Shown one piece after another: positions 25,746 through 36,222 of a stretch of DNA of 64,000 nt. The stretch is from Parabacteroides distasonis (GTDB taxonomy: Bacteria > Bacteroidota > Bacteroidia > Bacteroidales > Tannerellaceae), in assembly GCA_021531385.1 (NCBI GenBank), contig JAFBIR010000010.1, positions 83,337-147,336 on the forward strand, given 5' to 3'. The notes beneath the pieces were generated by a model that saw only the letters and a list, made by a program, of their open reading frames with translations, had not been told where the DNA came from and searched no databases. Within the stretch, counting starts at the first letter, position 1, and each line of letters opens with the position of its first letter. The translations under genes were made by a program, and so were the position numbers.

Positions 25746-26513
25746 ATGAAGAACGTAAAGCGATTTTTTATGTTAGCTTGCATGGCATGTATGATGGTTT
25801 TCTTGCCGGCTTGCTTGGACGATGATGACAATAGCTATTCTTTGGACGATATGTGGGTGGCTGTAGCTACGGTAGTTCCGCAGAGTGAAAACAGCTATTA
25901 CTTGCGCTTGGATAATGGCGAGACACTTTGGCCCGCAGCGACCAATTACCCCAATTATGAGCCCAAGGTAGATCAGCGTGCGTATGTGAACTTTACCATC
26001 TTAGGTGATTCCACGCAGAGTAATTTAGGGGGCTATGCCTATTATGTCAAGGTGAATGCAATTCATGATATTTTGACCAAACCCATTGCCAAGAATGAGG
26101 GAGCGGCCAATGATTCTATCTATGGCACCTCGCCGGTTAGTATTCCTAACGAGTCCAGCATTTGGGTGGGAGATGGTTATCTGAATGTCTATTTCATGAC
26201 CCAATGGGGTGGCCAGAAGGCACACTTTATCAATCTGTTGCAGACAGATGCGGAGAATGATCCCTATTCCTTGGAGTTCCGTCACAACGCTTTCGACGAT
26301 CCTGCTTACACCACAGCGGCTGGACGTGTCGCCTTCAACCTCTCTTCGTTGCCCGACACAAAGGGTGAGACGGTTGATTTGCGTGTGAAGGTGAAAACCT
26401 ATGAGGGTGACAAAACTTTTATCGTGAAATACAATACAGATAAGAGTTTGTTGGCGGCTCCCGCCTCCTTTGTAGAGGATGGTACTGTTTCTAACATGAC
26501 TGAATTGAATTAA
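25746..26513 (+). CDS. NigD-like lipoprotein
   Basis: 255 residues. Lipobox LPAC followed by acidic residues (LDDDDN), the +2 pattern of surface-exposed Bacteroidetes lipoproteins. The sequence layout (WVAVATVVP...YYLRLDNGETLWPA...RAYVNFTILGD) fits NigD1/NigD2-like proteins: an N-terminal OB-like part and a C-terminal beta-sandwich. Function is not established in the sequence. A terminator follows. Confidence 0.7.
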   Translation: MKNVKRFFMLACMACMMVFLPACLDDDDNSYSLDDMWVAVATVVPQSENSYYLRLDNGETLWPAATNYPNYEPKVDQRAYVNFTILGDSTQSNLGGYAYYVKVNAIHDILTKPIAKNEGAANDSIYGTSPVSIPNESSIWVGDGYLNVYFMTQWGGQKAHFINLLQTDAENDPYSLEFRHNAFDDPAYTTAAGRVAFNLSSLPDTKGETVDLRVKVKTYEGDKTFIVKYNTDKSLLAAPASFVEDGTVSNMTELN

Positions 26514-26549
26514 TACCTTCCCCACATAATTTTTTTATCATTTGGTTGA

Positions 26550-26583
26550 GAGAAAGAGGCGTCGTGAGGTGCCTCTTTTCTTA
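26550..26583 (+). terminator. Terminator after the NigD-like gene
   Basis: AGAAAGAGGC pairs with GCCTCTTTTCT around a 10-base loop, ending in a T-rich run. Confidence 0.75.
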
Positions 26584-26593
26584 TGATTATTAT

Positions 26594-26601
26594 TATTTTT
26601 G
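26594..26601 (+). promoter_or_regulatory. -7 promoter box of the DUF4251 gene
   Basis: TATTTTTG matches TAnnTTTG and lies 71 bases before the ATG, implying a leader of about 60 bases. Confidence 0.45.
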
Positions 26602-26671
26602 TAGCGGATAAAACTATCGTAGAAGACTGATTGTTTTACATATAACATAAAATCTATTAATAACTGAGGGT

Positions 26672-27244
26672 ATGAAACGGTTGATTTTAGCGTTGATGTT
26701 GTTGCTAATAGGCGGTAGCATCATGATGACACAAGCACAAACCACGGATACGAAAGTGGACAAGAAAGCAGAGAAGGCGGCGAAGAAAGCGGCTGAAGAG
26801 GCTGAGTTAAACGCAAAGTATGCCTTGGCGGTGAAGGCGCTTGAGGCACAAGACTTTGTGTTGGAGGCTACACGTGTAGAATTTAAGCGTGGCCGTTCAG
26901 AGTATGTTTCGAGCAGTACGAATTTTGTCTCTTTGAAAGATGGAAAGGCAACGGTTCAGTTGGCTACAAACAGTGTGATCAGCGGACCGAATGGAATGGG
27001 TGGTATCACTGTGGAAGGCAATGCCTCCCATATTGAGTCGAAAACAGACAAGAAAGGAAACATCACGTATGAGTTTCAGGTGCAGGGCACGGGTATCTCA
27101 GCGCGGGTTAGCTTCCGTATGACGAAGGGCACGAATCGCTGCCGTGCGACGGTTTATCCGAATTTCAATAGTAACACGATTTCGTTCGATGGCGAGCTCT
27201 ATCCCTATGAGCAGTCGAAAGTGTTCAAAGGACGCACCCTGTAA
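26672..27244 (+). CDS. DUF4251 domain-containing exported protein
   Basis: 190 residues with a signal peptide (MKRLILALMLLLIGGSIMMTQAQ), a short Lys/Ala/Glu-rich helix, then a beta-rich domain (FVLEATRVEFKRGRS, VSLKDGKATVQLATNS, GGITVEGNAS) that fits DUF4251. Probably periplasmic; no catalytic motif is seen. Shares a bidirectional terminator with trxA. Confidence 0.75.
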   Translation: MKRLILALMLLLIGGSIMMTQAQTTDTKVDKKAEKAAKKAAEEAELNAKYALAVKALEAQDFVLEATRVEFKRGRSEYVSSSTNFVSLKDGKATVQLATNSVISGPNGMGGITVEGNASHIESKTDKKGNITYEFQVQGTGISARVSFRMTKGTNRCRATVYPNFNSNTISFDGELYPYEQSKVFKGRTL

Positions 27245-27263
27245 GTTTGGTGTTGGGTAAAGT

Positions 27264-27304
27264 AAACAAAAGAGCCGTAGCGTTTTGCTGCGGCTCTTTT
27301 GTTT
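27264..27304. terminator. Bidirectional terminator between the DUF4251 gene and trxA
   Basis: AAACAAAAGAGCCGTAGC pairs with GCTGCGGCTCTTTTGTTT around GTTTT. A-rich and T-rich flanks on opposite sides allow it to serve both convergent genes. Confidence 0.88.
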
Positions 27305-27327
27305 CTGGAGGAGCTCTTTACCTTCTG

Positions 27328-27642
27328 TTAGAGTAAAGACTCAATCTTTGCGACAAACTTGTCTTTCGGCATGGCACCTACGATCTTATCCACCATTTGT
27401 CCATCCTTGAAAAACAAGACAGTAGGGATATTGCGGATGCCAAATTGAGCAACGACATCGTCGTTCTCATCCACGTTCATTTTGCCGATGTTTACTCGAC
27501 CAGCATATTCATTTGCCAGCTCGTCAATGATCGGTGAAACCATGCGACACGGACCACACCATTCTGCCCAAAAGTCTAACACCATCGGTTTACCCTCATT
27601 CAATGTCTCTGCGAAATTCGCATCTGTGATTTGTAATGCCAT
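27328..27642 (-). CDS. trxA: Thioredoxin
   Basis: 104 residues, full length. Active site WCGPC with Cys29 and Cys32, and the cis-Pro loop NIPTVLFF. It reduces protein disulfides in the cytosol with electrons from thioredoxin reductase. A -7 box TACTTTTG lies at 27697-27704 on the minus strand, so it has its own promoter downstream of dnaE. Confidence 0.97.
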   Translation of the reverse strand: MALQITDANFAETLNEGKPMVLDFWAEWCGPCRMVSPIIDELANEYAGRVNIGKMNVDENDDVVAQFGIRNIPTVLFFKDGQMVDKIVGAMPKDKFVAKIESLL

Positions 27643-27696
27643 GTGTTTATTGATTTATAAGTTATATGCTTGGTATTGTATCTCCCTTTGCGAGGC

Positions 27697-27704
27697 CAAA
27701 AGTA
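27697..27704 (-). promoter_or_regulatory. -7 promoter box of trxA
   Basis: TACTTTTG on the minus strand matches TAnnTTTG, 55 bases before the ATG. Confidence 0.5.
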
Positions 27705-27729
27705 CAAATTCTTTTGCTACCGCAACCCA

Positions 27730-30700
27730 TCAGCCGTTAATTTTAAAATCAATATTCTCATTTCCGGTAAGGTAGTCCACCAAATCGCGTGTCACCTGTA
27801 TCCTGGTTTTCGGAGCGAACAGATTCAACGTGATGTTGTGTTCACCATCTACCACTTTGAAATAGAGCAGGCTGCTGCCCGGATGTTTCTTGATCAAGGC
27901 GGATAACTCGCTGATGGTCTGCTCGTCTAAGCCATGAATGGGAACGGTGATACTGATCTTTTCGATCAGTTTCTCTTTCTCATCTTGCAGCAGACGGATA
28001 GAGCCGATCTTGAAATCTAACTTCTTCGGATCCCATCGTCCGGGCTCTACCCGTGCGTTGATCAACAGATACATGCCGATTTTTCCATAGCGACCATAGT
28101 CGATGTAATCCTGTCCGAAAAGGGCAATCTCTCCGCTGCCGGAGAAATCTTCCAGTTTCAAGATGCCAAAGGGTTTCCCTGTTTTGGTCATGCCCTCGCG
28201 GAATCCGGTCACGATACCGCCCATCAAGATCTCACGTCCCTGTAGGGTGTCTCGGTCGTTCAGTTCGACCACACCGGTGTTGCAGACATATTGCAAGATG
28301 ATGCGATACTCGTCTAACGGGTGTGCGGAGAGGTAGATGCCGACCAGCTCCTTCTCCTTGTTCAGTCGCTCCAGGTCACTCCAGCGTTCACAGGTGGGGA
28401 TCTCTGGCTTGGCGATAGCCACAAATTCATCCGCTCCGAAAAGTGTATTGGCGGCTGAGCTCTTATCCATCTGGTATTTATTGCCGTAGCGGATGAGCGT
28501 ATCGAGGAACTGTTCGCCCTTCGCGTTCTCCGCATAGATCTGCTCGCGCTGGATACCGAAGTTATCGAATGCACCGGCCAAGGCCAACGACTCGACATTC
28601 TTCTTGTTGCAGTTACTCAAGTTGACACGCTCTACAAAGTCGAAGATGTCTCGGTAGGGGCCATGCTTCTTGCGCTCTTCGATGATATTTTGCACAGCAG
28701 ATTCACCGACTCCCTTCACGGCTCCTAATCCAAAGCGGATGTTCTTGTGTTGATCGACACTGAACTTCAGGATAGACTCGTTCACGTCAGGGCCCAACAC
28801 CTGGATGCCCATTGTCTTACATTCATCCATGAATTTCGTGATATCGACAATGTTGCTCAAGCTTCGGCTCAAGACCGCTGCCATGTATTCCGACGGGTAG
28901 TTGGCCTTGAGATAGGCGGTTTGGTAAGCCACCCACGAGTAGCAGGTCGCATGGCTCTTGTTGAAAGCGTAGGAGGCGAATTTCTCCCAGTCGGCCCAGA
29001 TCTTATTCAGGGTCTCCTCTTTGTAACCGTTCGCTTGACCGCCTGCCATGAACTTACCCTTCAGGTGGTTCATCTTGTCGATCAACTTCTTACCCATCGC
29101 CTTACGCAGGGCGTCACTCTCACCACGGGTGAAGTTCGCCAACAGACGAGAGAGCAACATGACCTGCTCTTGATAGACCGTAATGCCGTAGGTATCTTTC
29201 AGATAACGCTCCATTACGGGGATGTCATATTTAATCTCCTCTCTTCCCTGCTTACGGGCGATGAACGAGGGAATATAATCCATAGGTCCCGGACGATAGA
29301 GCGCATTCATGGCGATCAGGTCCTCAAACTTGGAGGGTTGCAGCTCTTTCAGGTATTTCTGCATACCGGCGGACTCGAACTGGAACGTACCGGTAGTGCG
29401 TCCTTCGCAATAGAGTTTATAGGTGGCTGGATCCTCCAAACTGATGTGGTCGATGTCCATATCCTGCCCGGTGGTCAACCGTACATTCTCGATGGCCTCC
29501 TTGATGATAGAGAGTGTCTTCAATCCCAAGAAGTCCATCTTGATCAAGCCGGTCTCCTCGATGACGGAACCCTCGTATTGGGTGACCAGCATCTCCTCGC
29601 CTGTATCTTTATCCTTGGCGGTGCTGACTGGAACCACATCGGAGATGTCGTAACGACCGATGATGACCCCACAGGCATGCACGCCGGTGTTGCGCACGTT
29701 GCCCTCCAACTTTTGTGCGTATTTTAAGGTGTCTCGCATCAACGGATCAGGACCATTGGCCGCCTCACGCAGTTCAGGCACATAGTTGATGGCATCGCCC
29801 AGCTTGAATTTCTTCATGTCCGGAATCTTATCCGGCACCAGTTTTGCCAAACGATTGGATTCTGCCAAAGGCAATTTCTCCACACGGGCTACATCCTTGA
29901 TGGCTGATTTCGTGGCCATTGTACCATAGGTAATGATATGCGCCACACGTTCCGCTCCATACTTCTCGGTCACCCAACGCAACACATCGCCACGGCCATC
30001 ATCATCGAAGTCCGTATCAATATCCGGCAAGGAGATACGATCCGGATTCAAGAAACGCTCAAACAGCAGGTCATATTTGATCGGGTCGATCTTGGTGATA
30101 CCTAAGCAATAGGCCACCGCTGAGCCGGCTGCCGAACCACGACCCGGCCCGACAGAGACACCCAGCTCCTCACGGGCGGCTCGGATAAAGTCTTGCACGA
30201 TCAAGAAGTAACCGGGGAAACCCATGGTCTTCATGATGTGCAACTCAAAGTTGAGACGCTCTTTCACCTCCTCACTCAGCGGCTCCCCATAGAGCGGCTT
30301 GGCACCGTCGTAAGTCAGCTTCGCCAAGTAGTCGGCCTCCAATTTAATACGGTATAGTTTATCGTAACCGCCCAATTTCTTGATCTTGGCGTTGGCATCC
30401 TCTTCACTCAATACCACATTGCCATTCTCGTCACGGGTAAACTCATCGAACAGATCCTTCTCCGTCAACCGTTTCCGATACTCCTCTTCCGTGCCGAAGG
30501 ATTCAGGAATGTTGAAGGTCGGCATAATCGGACCGCTATCAATGGAATAGAACTCCACCTTGTCGGCGATCTCTAAGGTGTTATGCAGTGCCTCCGGTAT
30601 ATCCGCGAAGATGGCGTTCATCTCTGCGGTGGTCTTCATCCACTCTTGTTTCGAATAGCGCATACGCTTGGGATCGTCCAGGTCTTTGCCGGTACTCAAG

Positions 30701-31533
30701 CAGATCAGCCGGTCGTGTGCCTCTGCGTCATCGGCGTTCACGAAGTGTACGTCGTTGGTGGCGATCAGCTTGATGTTGTGTTTACGCGCCAGTTCTACCA
30801 GCACTTTGTTCACCTCTACTTGGTGTGGATAGATGGTGCAGTCGGCATTCGGATCATGTGTCTCGTGGCGCTGCATTTCTAAGTAGTAATCGTCGCCAAA
30901 CAGCTGTTTGAACCAGAGCACCGACGCTTCTGCCTTGTCGAGCTGTCCTTTCAAGATCAACTGCGGAATCTCACCGCCCAAGCAGGCCGAGCAAACAATC
31001 AGGTCTTCGTGGTATTTCTCTAACAGCTCTTTGTCGATACGCGGGCGCCCATAGAAACCCTCTGTCCAGGAGAGGGAGACCATCTTGATCAGGTTCTTAT
31101 AACCATTCTTGTTCTTTGCCAACACGATCAGGTGCCATCCGCTGCGGTCGTCTTGCGTAGCTAACTTGCTATGCCGACTGTGACGGGCACAGTAGCATTC
31201 ACAGCCCAAAATCGGTTTGAAGATGGCCGCTTTCGCCTCGGCGATCTTCTCCTGCAATTCCGTGATCTGTTGCTGCTCTTCGGCAGTCGGATCGCTCTTG
31301 GCCAAGAGCGGCTTTAAAGCCTTCTCGCTATCCTTGATCACGCCTTGCGGCTTGCTGTTCTTCTTGTTGACTTTGTTGAAAAATTCCTTGATACCGAACA
31401 TCACACCGTGGTCGGTGACGGCAATGGCCCGCATCCCATCTTTCGACGCTTTGTCTATCAAGGCGTCAATGGAGGCTTGCCCGTCGAGCAGGGAGTATTG
31501 GGTATGAACATGTAGGTGAATGAATGGTTCCAT
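27730..31533 (-). CDS. dnaE: DNA polymerase III subunit alpha
   Basis: 1267 residues from the ATG at 31533 (MEPFIHLHVHTQYSLLDG). A longer frame begins at 31599, but a -7 box TACCTTTG at 31571-31578 would fall inside it. The N-terminal PHP domain holds HLHVHTQ and an inserted Lys/Glu/Gln-rich helical stretch (about residues 60-105). The polymerase core has PDIDTDFDDDGR with the catalytic acids and GPGRGSAAGS. A helix-hairpin-helix region and a C-terminal OB fold (GGIVTGFREGMTKTGKPFG) follow. This is the replicative polymerase subunit. Confidence 0.97.
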   Translation of the reverse strand: MEPFIHLHVHTQYSLLDGQASIDALIDKASKDGMRAIAVTDHGVMFGIKEFFNKVNKKNSKPQGVIKDSEKALKPLLAKSDPTAEEQQQITELQEKIAEAKAAIFKPILGCECYCARHSRHSKLATQDDRSGWHLIVLAKNKNGYKNLIKMVSLSWTEGFYGRPRIDKELLEKYHEDLIVCSACLGGEIPQLILKGQLDKAEASVLWFKQLFGDDYYLEMQRHETHDPNADCTIYPHQVEVNKVLVELARKHNIKLIATNDVHFVNADDAEAHDRLICLSTGKDLDDPKRMRYSKQEWMKTTAEMNAIFADIPEALHNTLEIADKVEFYSIDSGPIMPTFNIPESFGTEEEYRKRLTEKDLFDEFTRDENGNVVLSEEDANAKIKKLGGYDKLYRIKLEADYLAKLTYDGAKPLYGEPLSEEVKERLNFELHIMKTMGFPGYFLIVQDFIRAAREELGVSVGPGRGSAAGSAVAYCLGITKIDPIKYDLLFERFLNPDRISLPDIDTDFDDDGRGDVLRWVTEKYGAERVAHIITYGTMATKSAIKDVARVEKLPLAESNRLAKLVPDKIPDMKKFKLGDAINYVPELREAANGPDPLMRDTLKYAQKLEGNVRNTGVHACGVIIGRYDISDVVPVSTAKDKDTGEEMLVTQYEGSVIEETGLIKMDFLGLKTLSIIKEAIENVRLTTGQDMDIDHISLEDPATYKLYCEGRTTGTFQFESAGMQKYLKELQPSKFEDLIAMNALYRPGPMDYIPSFIARKQGREEIKYDIPVMERYLKDTYGITVYQEQVMLLSRLLANFTRGESDALRKAMGKKLIDKMNHLKGKFMAGGQANGYKEETLNKIWADWEKFASYAFNKSHATCYSWVAYQTAYLKANYPSEYMAAVLSRSLSNIVDITKFMDECKTMGIQVLGPDVNESILKFSVDQHKNIRFGLGAVKGVGESAVQNIIEERKKHGPYRDIFDFVERVNLSNCNKKNVESLALAGAFDNFGIQREQIYAENAKGEQFLDTLIRYGNKYQMDKSSAANTLFGADEFVAIAKPEIPTCERWSDLERLNKEKELVGIYLSAHPLDEYRIILQYVCNTGVVELNDRDTLQGREILMGGIVTGFREGMTKTGKPFGILKLEDFSGSGEIALFGQDYIDYGRYGKIGMYLLINARVEPGRWDPKKLDFKIGSIRLLQDEKEKLIEKISITVPIHGLDEQTISELSALIKKHPGSSLLYFKVVDGEHNITLNLFAPKTRIQVTRDLVDYLTGNENIDFKING

Positions 31534-31570
31534 CTGATCTGTAGGCCACCCTTTATCGGTGCGCACTGCG

Positions 31571-31578
31571 CAAAGGTA
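31571..31578 (-). promoter_or_regulatory. -7 promoter box of dnaE
   Basis: TACCTTTG on the minus strand, 38 bases before the chosen ATG. A TTTG lies about 18 bases upstream of it. Confidence 0.55.
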
Positions 31579-31704
31579 CGAATAACGCAGGAAAAACAAA
31601 GCGCTCTTTCCAGAAACCTCGATAAGGGAAGGGCTCCGATGCCCTTCGATGTTAAGTTAGATTAAATATTAGTACTGTGTGATACAAGGTATATAAAGAA
31701 TACA

Positions 31705-31712
31705 TACTTTTG
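31705..31712 (+). promoter_or_regulatory. -7 promoter box of the ABC export operon
   Basis: TACTTTTG matches TAnnTTTG, upstream of the ATPase gene. It is the only good match in the gap between dnaE and the operon. Confidence 0.5.
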
Positions 31713-31792
31713 TGGCAAACAAAGCAAACAAGATCATGTAACCTTTCGGTAGTTGCGTGCGTCTAATGGATAAAATAGATAATAGCAAAGTC

Positions 31793-32479
31793 ATGATGAT
31801 TGAACTCAGAGGCATTAACAAAACGTATAACAACGGTGCTCCGTTGCACGTGTTGAAAGGCATTGACCTGGACGTGGCAGAGGGAGAGATGGTTTCCATC
31901 ATGGGAGCTTCCGGTTCCGGCAAATCTACCTTATTAAATATACTGGGCATTCTGGATACGTATGACAGCGGAACCTATAAGTTGAATGGGCAGTTGATCA
32001 AAGACTTGAGCGAGAGTCGGGCGGCGGAGATCCGCAACCGTACGATTGGTTTTATCTTCCAGTCATTCAACCTGATCTCCTTCAAGAATGCGATGGAGAA
32101 TGTGGCCTTGCCGCTCTACTACCAAGGGGTGAGTCGCAAGAAGCGCAATGCGCTGGCGTTGGAATACTTGGATATGGTAGGCCTGAAGGATTGGGCGGAG
32201 CACATGCCCAACGAGATGAGTGGCGGACAGAAGCAACGTGTGGCGATTGCCCGGGCGTTGATCGCGAAGCCGCGTATTATCTTGGCGGATGAGCCGACCG
32301 GTGCCTTGGACAGTAAGACCACGGTGGAGGTGATGCAGCTCCTGCGCCAGGTGAACTTAGAGGGAATGACGATGGTGATCGTCACGCACGAGCAATCGGT
32401 GGCGGATGCGACGGATAAGATTATCCGTGTGAAGGATGGCTTGATTTGGAAGATAGAGAAAGGGTTAGGTCATGTTTGA
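31793..32479 (+). CDS. MacB/LolD-type ABC transporter ATPase
   Basis: 228 residues from the ATG at 31793 ([13 protein letters not shown]); an ATG at 31766 in frame is an alternative. Walker A is GASGSGKS, the signature [15 protein letters not shown], Walker [13 protein letters not shown], with the switch His in IVTHEQS. It energises the two permeases encoded next. The last eight bases overlap the first permease gene, which indicates coupled translation. Confidence 0.93.
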   Translation: MMIELRGINKTYNNGAPLHVLKGIDLDVAEGEMVSIMGASGSGKSTLLNILGILDTYDSGTYKLNGQLIKDLSESRAAEIRNRTIGFIFQSFNLISFKNAMENVALPLYYQGVSRKKRNALALEYLDMVGLKDWAEHMPNEMSGGQKQRVAIARALIAKPRIILADEPTGALDSKTTVEVMQLLRQVNLEGMTMVIVTHEQSVADATDKIIRVKDGLIWKIEKGLGHV

Positions 32480-33746
32480 TTTCGACAACTTTCGGGAGAT
32501 TTGGAGCACCATCAAGAAGAACAAACTGCGTACCTTCTTGACCGGCTTCTCTGTGGCATGGGGTATCTTTATGCTGATTGTCATGTTAGGAGCGGGCAAC
32601 GGACTACGGAATGGTATCGCCTACAACTTCCGCAACATGGCGACCAACAGTGTGGAGGCGTGGACACGTTATACGACCAAGCCTTGGAAAGGTATTCAAG
32701 AGAACCGAAGCCTTTGGTTTAAGAATGAGGATCTGACCGATCTGAAGCGGGACTTCCCGGAGGTAAATCTCGTTTCCCCAACGCTTTACCATAATGATAC
32801 GATCACTTATAACCGGGAGTTTCTCACGGGACAAACGATGGGTGTCTCAGCGGATTTTAACCAAATCCGATATATCCAAATTGAGACGAAGAACGGTCGC
32901 TTCATCAATGAGCAGGATATGCGGGAGCGGCGGAAAGTGATCGTGCTGAGCCCTCGTATGGCAGAGGTGCTCTTTCGGGAGGAGTCTCCTTTAGGGAAAT
33001 ATGTGCGTTGCGGGAACAGTATGTTCCAGGTGGTCGGTGTTTATACGGAGGACAATAAGAGCAATAACTCGCCTGCCTACATTCCTTTCACGGTATCGCA
33101 ACTGTTGTATAACAAGGGCTACGGCTTTGGCAATCTCATTTTTTCGGTGGATGGTATTGTGACCGAAGAGGAGAATGAAGCGTTCGAGCAGCGGTTTCGG
33201 GAATGGATGGCCCGTCGTCACCAGTTTGACCCGACCGACAAGAATGCGATCGGTATGTGGAGCATGGGCACGGAGTTTCGGATGTGGAACACCATGATGA
33301 ATGCCATCACGCTCTTTATCTGGATTATCGGTATCGGCACTTTGATGGCGGGCATCGTGGGGGTAAGCAACATCATGCTGATCACCGTGAAGGAGCGCAC
33401 GAAGGAGTTTGGCATTCGCAAGGCGTTAGGGGCGAAGCCCGCTTCGATCTTGGGATTGGTGATCACGGAGTCCATCTTGGTGACGGCTGTCTTTGGCTAT
33501 GTGGGCATGGTTGGTGGGATCGGGTTGACCGAGGTGATCCATTCAGCGATGCAGACGGCACAAGCTACGCAACAGGCAGGCGAGAACATGGGAGAGGATC
33601 TCTCGATCTTCCGCAATCCCACGGTCGATTTGGGCATCGCCCTTTCAGCGAACCTATTGATTATCGTGGCCGGTGTGCTGGCGGGTTATTTCCCGGCGCG
33701 CAAGGCAATCAGTGTAACAGCAATCGAGGCGATGCGCACGGAGTAA
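32472..33746 (+). CDS. MacB-like ABC permease, first of two
   Basis: 424 residues. One N-terminal membrane segment ([20 protein letters not shown]), a large periplasmic MacB_PCD domain (about residues 45-270) and three C-terminal FtsX-type segments, with the conserved [18 protein letters not shown] loop before a membrane helix. Such mechanotransmission permeases do not carry substrate through the membrane but drive periplasmic partners. Confidence 0.9.
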   Translation: MFDFDNFREIWSTIKKNKLRTFLTGFSVAWGIFMLIVMLGAGNGLRNGIAYNFRNMATNSVEAWTRYTTKPWKGIQENRSLWFKNEDLTDLKRDFPEVNLVSPTLYHNDTITYNREFLTGQTMGVSADFNQIRYIQIETKNGRFINEQDMRERRKVIVLSPRMAEVLFREESPLGKYVRCGNSMFQVVGVYTEDNKSNNSPAYIPFTVSQLLYNKGYGFGNLIFSVDGIVTEEENEAFEQRFREWMARRHQFDPTDKNAIGMWSMGTEFRMWNTMMNAITLFIWIIGIGTLMAGIVGVSNIMLITVKERTKEFGIRKALGAKPASILGLVITESILVTAVFGYVGMVGGIGLTEVIHSAMQTAQATQQAGENMGEDLSIFRNPTVDLGIALSANLLIIVAGVLAGYFPARKAISVTAIEAMRTE

Positions 33747-33762
33747 GAAGGGAGGAGCAGCT

Positions 33763-35016
33763 ATGTTTGATTTAGATAGATGGACAGAGATTTGGGTGAC
33801 GATCACCCGCAACAAGACACGCAGCTTATTGACCTGCTTCGGTGTCTTCTGGGGCATTTTGATGTTGGTGATTCTCTTGGGTTCCGGTCGAGGAATGCAG
33901 AATGGCATCATGCGGAGTGTCAACGGCTTCGCAACTAATTCGGCCTTCTTTTTTGCAGATCGTACCAGCGAATCGTATAAAGGTTTCAACAAGGGACGGC
34001 AGTGGAACATGCGCAACCGCGATGTGGAGAGCATCCGGCGGGAGGTGAAGGAGCTGTCGGCCATCTCCCCGATTATCTGGGGAAACAGCTCGGACAAGAA
34101 TATTGTCTATGGCATGATGAGTGGTACCTTCAATGTGAAGGGGGTGCATCCCGACTATTTCCAGATCGAGACGCAAAAGCTCTTTCATGGGCGGTTGCTG
34201 AATGAGGTGGATGAGCGGGAGCGGCGCAAAGTTTGCCTGATCGGCACGAAGGTGAAAGAGGTACTCTTCAAGGAGGAGGATCCTTGCGGCAACTACATCC
34301 GGGTGAACGGCATCTACTACCAGGTGGTGGGCGTGGTGCAGCAGCGGGCTTCGGGCGTGAATATCGGAGGCCGTTCGGAGGAGAGTGTTTTTCTGCCCTT
34401 TAGCACGATGCAACAGACGCTGAACCAAGGGGATATTATTCATTTCCTCTGTGTGGCGGCAAAACCGAATGTGCAGATGTTGCCGGTGATTAATAAGATT
34501 AAAAGCATCATCAAGGAGCAGAATTTGATTGCCCCGACCGATCCGCAAGCGGTGACTGCGCTCAACTTGGCAGCGCAGTTCGAGACATTTAACAATGCTT
34601 TTTTAGGCATCGACATCTTGATTTGGATTGTAGGTGTCGGTACGTTATTGGCGGGTATCATTGGCGTGAGCAACATCATGATGGTGACAGTCAAGGAGCG
34701 TACGAAGGAGATCGGTGTACGCCGTGCCTTGGGTGCCAAGCCTTGGAATATCATCTCGCAGATCATGAGCGAGAGCCTGTTGATCACGGCAATGGCCGGT
34801 TTGATGGGATTGACCGTTGGGGTCTTCCTCTTGGATATGGTGGATCAGCTGATCGGTGATCCGGTGGGCGAGACCATGCTGTTGCATCCCGCTGTCAGCA
34901 TCCAAGTCGCTTTGGCTGCTACCTCCATCCTGCTTTTGGCAGGACTCTTGGCGGGCTTGATTCCGGCTTGGCGCGCGATGCAGATCAAGGCGATTGATGC
35001 GATACGGGAGGAGTAG
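33763..35016 (+). CDS. MacB-like ABC permease, second of two
   Basis: 417 residues, the same layout as the first permease and clearly paralogous ([13 protein letters not shown] versus SLLTCFGVFWGIL; VKERTKEIGVRRALGAKP). With one ATPase gene and two different permeases, a heterodimeric membrane complex is likely, in contrast to the MacB homodimer of E. coli. Sixteen bases separate the two permease genes. Confidence 0.9.
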   Translation: MFDLDRWTEIWVTITRNKTRSLLTCFGVFWGILMLVILLGSGRGMQNGIMRSVNGFATNSAFFFADRTSESYKGFNKGRQWNMRNRDVESIRREVKELSAISPIIWGNSSDKNIVYGMMSGTFNVKGVHPDYFQIETQKLFHGRLLNEVDERERRKVCLIGTKVKEVLFKEEDPCGNYIRVNGIYYQVVGVVQQRASGVNIGGRSEESVFLPFSTMQQTLNQGDIIHFLCVAAKPNVQMLPVINKIKSIIKEQNLIAPTDPQAVTALNLAAQFETFNNAFLGIDILIWIVGVGTLLAGIIGVSNIMMVTVKERTKEIGVRRALGAKPWNIISQIMSESLLITAMAGLMGLTVGVFLLDMVDQLIGDPVGETMLLHPAVSIQVALAATSILLLAGLLAGLIPAWRAMQIKAIDAIREE

Positions 35017-35017
35017 A

Positions 35018-35058
35018 ACGAGAATTTTGAATGTTAAGTGTTGAATTTTGAATATTGA
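35018..35058. repeat. TTTTGAATGTTAAGTGTTGAA-type intergenic repeat
   Basis: Variants of GAATTTTGAAT and GTTGAATTTTGAAT fill the 57-base gap before the adaptor gene. The reverse complement resembles the sequence encoding the N-terminal extension of SurE (23674-23713). Confidence 0.5.
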
Positions 35059-35073
35059 AAGCATATTGTTGTC

Positions 35074-36210
35074 ATGAAGAAGCAATGGATTAACAAGAGT
35101 TTACGCATCATCCTGTTTACGGGTATCGGTGCAGCCGTCATCGGCACATTCTATTTTCTGTGGAAAAAGTCACAGCCGGTTGTGACGGTGTATGAGGTCG
35201 TTTCGCCCAAGCGAGACACGGTGGTTACCAAGACGGTAGCGACGGGCAATGTGGAGCCGCGCTACGAGGTGGAGATCAAACCGCAGATCTCGGGCATCAT
35301 TGCCGAGTTGCGCAAGGAGGCCGGTCAGATGGTGAAGGAGGGAGAGATTATCGCGACCATCAAGGTGATTCCGGAGATGGTGCAGCTGAATAGCGCCGAG
35401 AGCCGGGTCAATGTGGCGGAGATCTCGTTGAAACAGGTGGAGGAGACCTACAAGCGGGATGAGCAGCTCTTCCAGAAGGGGGTGATCGCTCAGGAGGATT
35501 TCGACGTGAGCCGGGCAAACTACCTGAAGGCGGTGGAGGAGCGAGACAATGCGCAGAGTGCCTTGGAGATCATTCGCGACGGTATCGCCAAGAACTCCAA
35601 TGTCTCCAGTACGACGCAGATTCGCAGCACCATCACCGGTATGATTCTCGATATTCCCGTGAAGGTGGGAAACTCAGTGATTCAGGCGAATAACTTCAAC
35701 GATGGTACCACCATCGCTACGGTGGCGGATATGGGTGATATGATCTTCAAAGGCAATGTGGATGAGACGGAGATCGGTCGGATTCACGAGGGGATGCCCA
35801 TCAAGCTGACTGTCGGTGCGATGGAGAGTCGGGCGTTCGATGCACAGTTGGAGTATGTCTCCCCGAAGGGCGTGGAGAAAAACGGAGCGATTCAGTTTGA
35901 GATCAAGGCGGCGGTGACGATTCCGTCAGATGCCTTTATCCGTGCGGGGTATAGCGCCAATGCGGAGATTGTGCTGAAGCGGGCAGAGAATGTGTTGACC
36001 GTGCCAGAGAGTACCATCGAGTTTAGTGGTGATTCGGCGTTCGTGCAGTTGGTGAAGCAGGAGCAACCGGAGCAGCAGTTTGAGCGTCATCCAGTGAAGG
36101 TTGGCCTTTCGGATGGCATCAACATCGAGATTCAAGAGGGGTTGACGGAGCAGGACAAGGTGCGTGGCGCTGCGATCGACCCGACGAAAAAAGAGGAAGT
36201 CAAGCAATAA
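35074..36210 (+). CDS. Periplasmic adaptor (membrane fusion) protein
   Basis: 378 residues. One N-terminal membrane anchor (IILFTGIGAAVIGTFYFLWKK), a split lipoyl domain (VEPRYEVEIKPQISG... IRSTITGMILDIP) around a helical hairpin (about residues 105-165) and a beta-barrel domain, the HlyD/MacA layout. It links the ABC permeases to the outer-membrane channel encoded next. The gene order gives a complete tripartite exporter. Confidence 0.92.
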   Translation: MKKQWINKSLRIILFTGIGAAVIGTFYFLWKKSQPVVTVYEVVSPKRDTVVTKTVATGNVEPRYEVEIKPQISGIIAELRKEAGQMVKEGEIIATIKVIPEMVQLNSAESRVNVAEISLKQVEETYKRDEQLFQKGVIAQEDFDVSRANYLKAVEERDNAQSALEIIRDGIAKNSNVSSTTQIRSTITGMILDIPVKVGNSVIQANNFNDGTTIATVADMGDMIFKGNVDETEIGRIHEGMPIKLTVGAMESRAFDAQLEYVSPKGVEKNGAIQFEIKAAVTIPSDAFIRAGYSANAEIVLKRAENVLTVPESTIEFSGDSAFVQLVKQEQPEQQFERHPVKVGLSDGINIEIQEGLTEQDKVRGAAIDPTKKEEVKQ

Positions 36211-36222
36211 AAGGAGGGAACT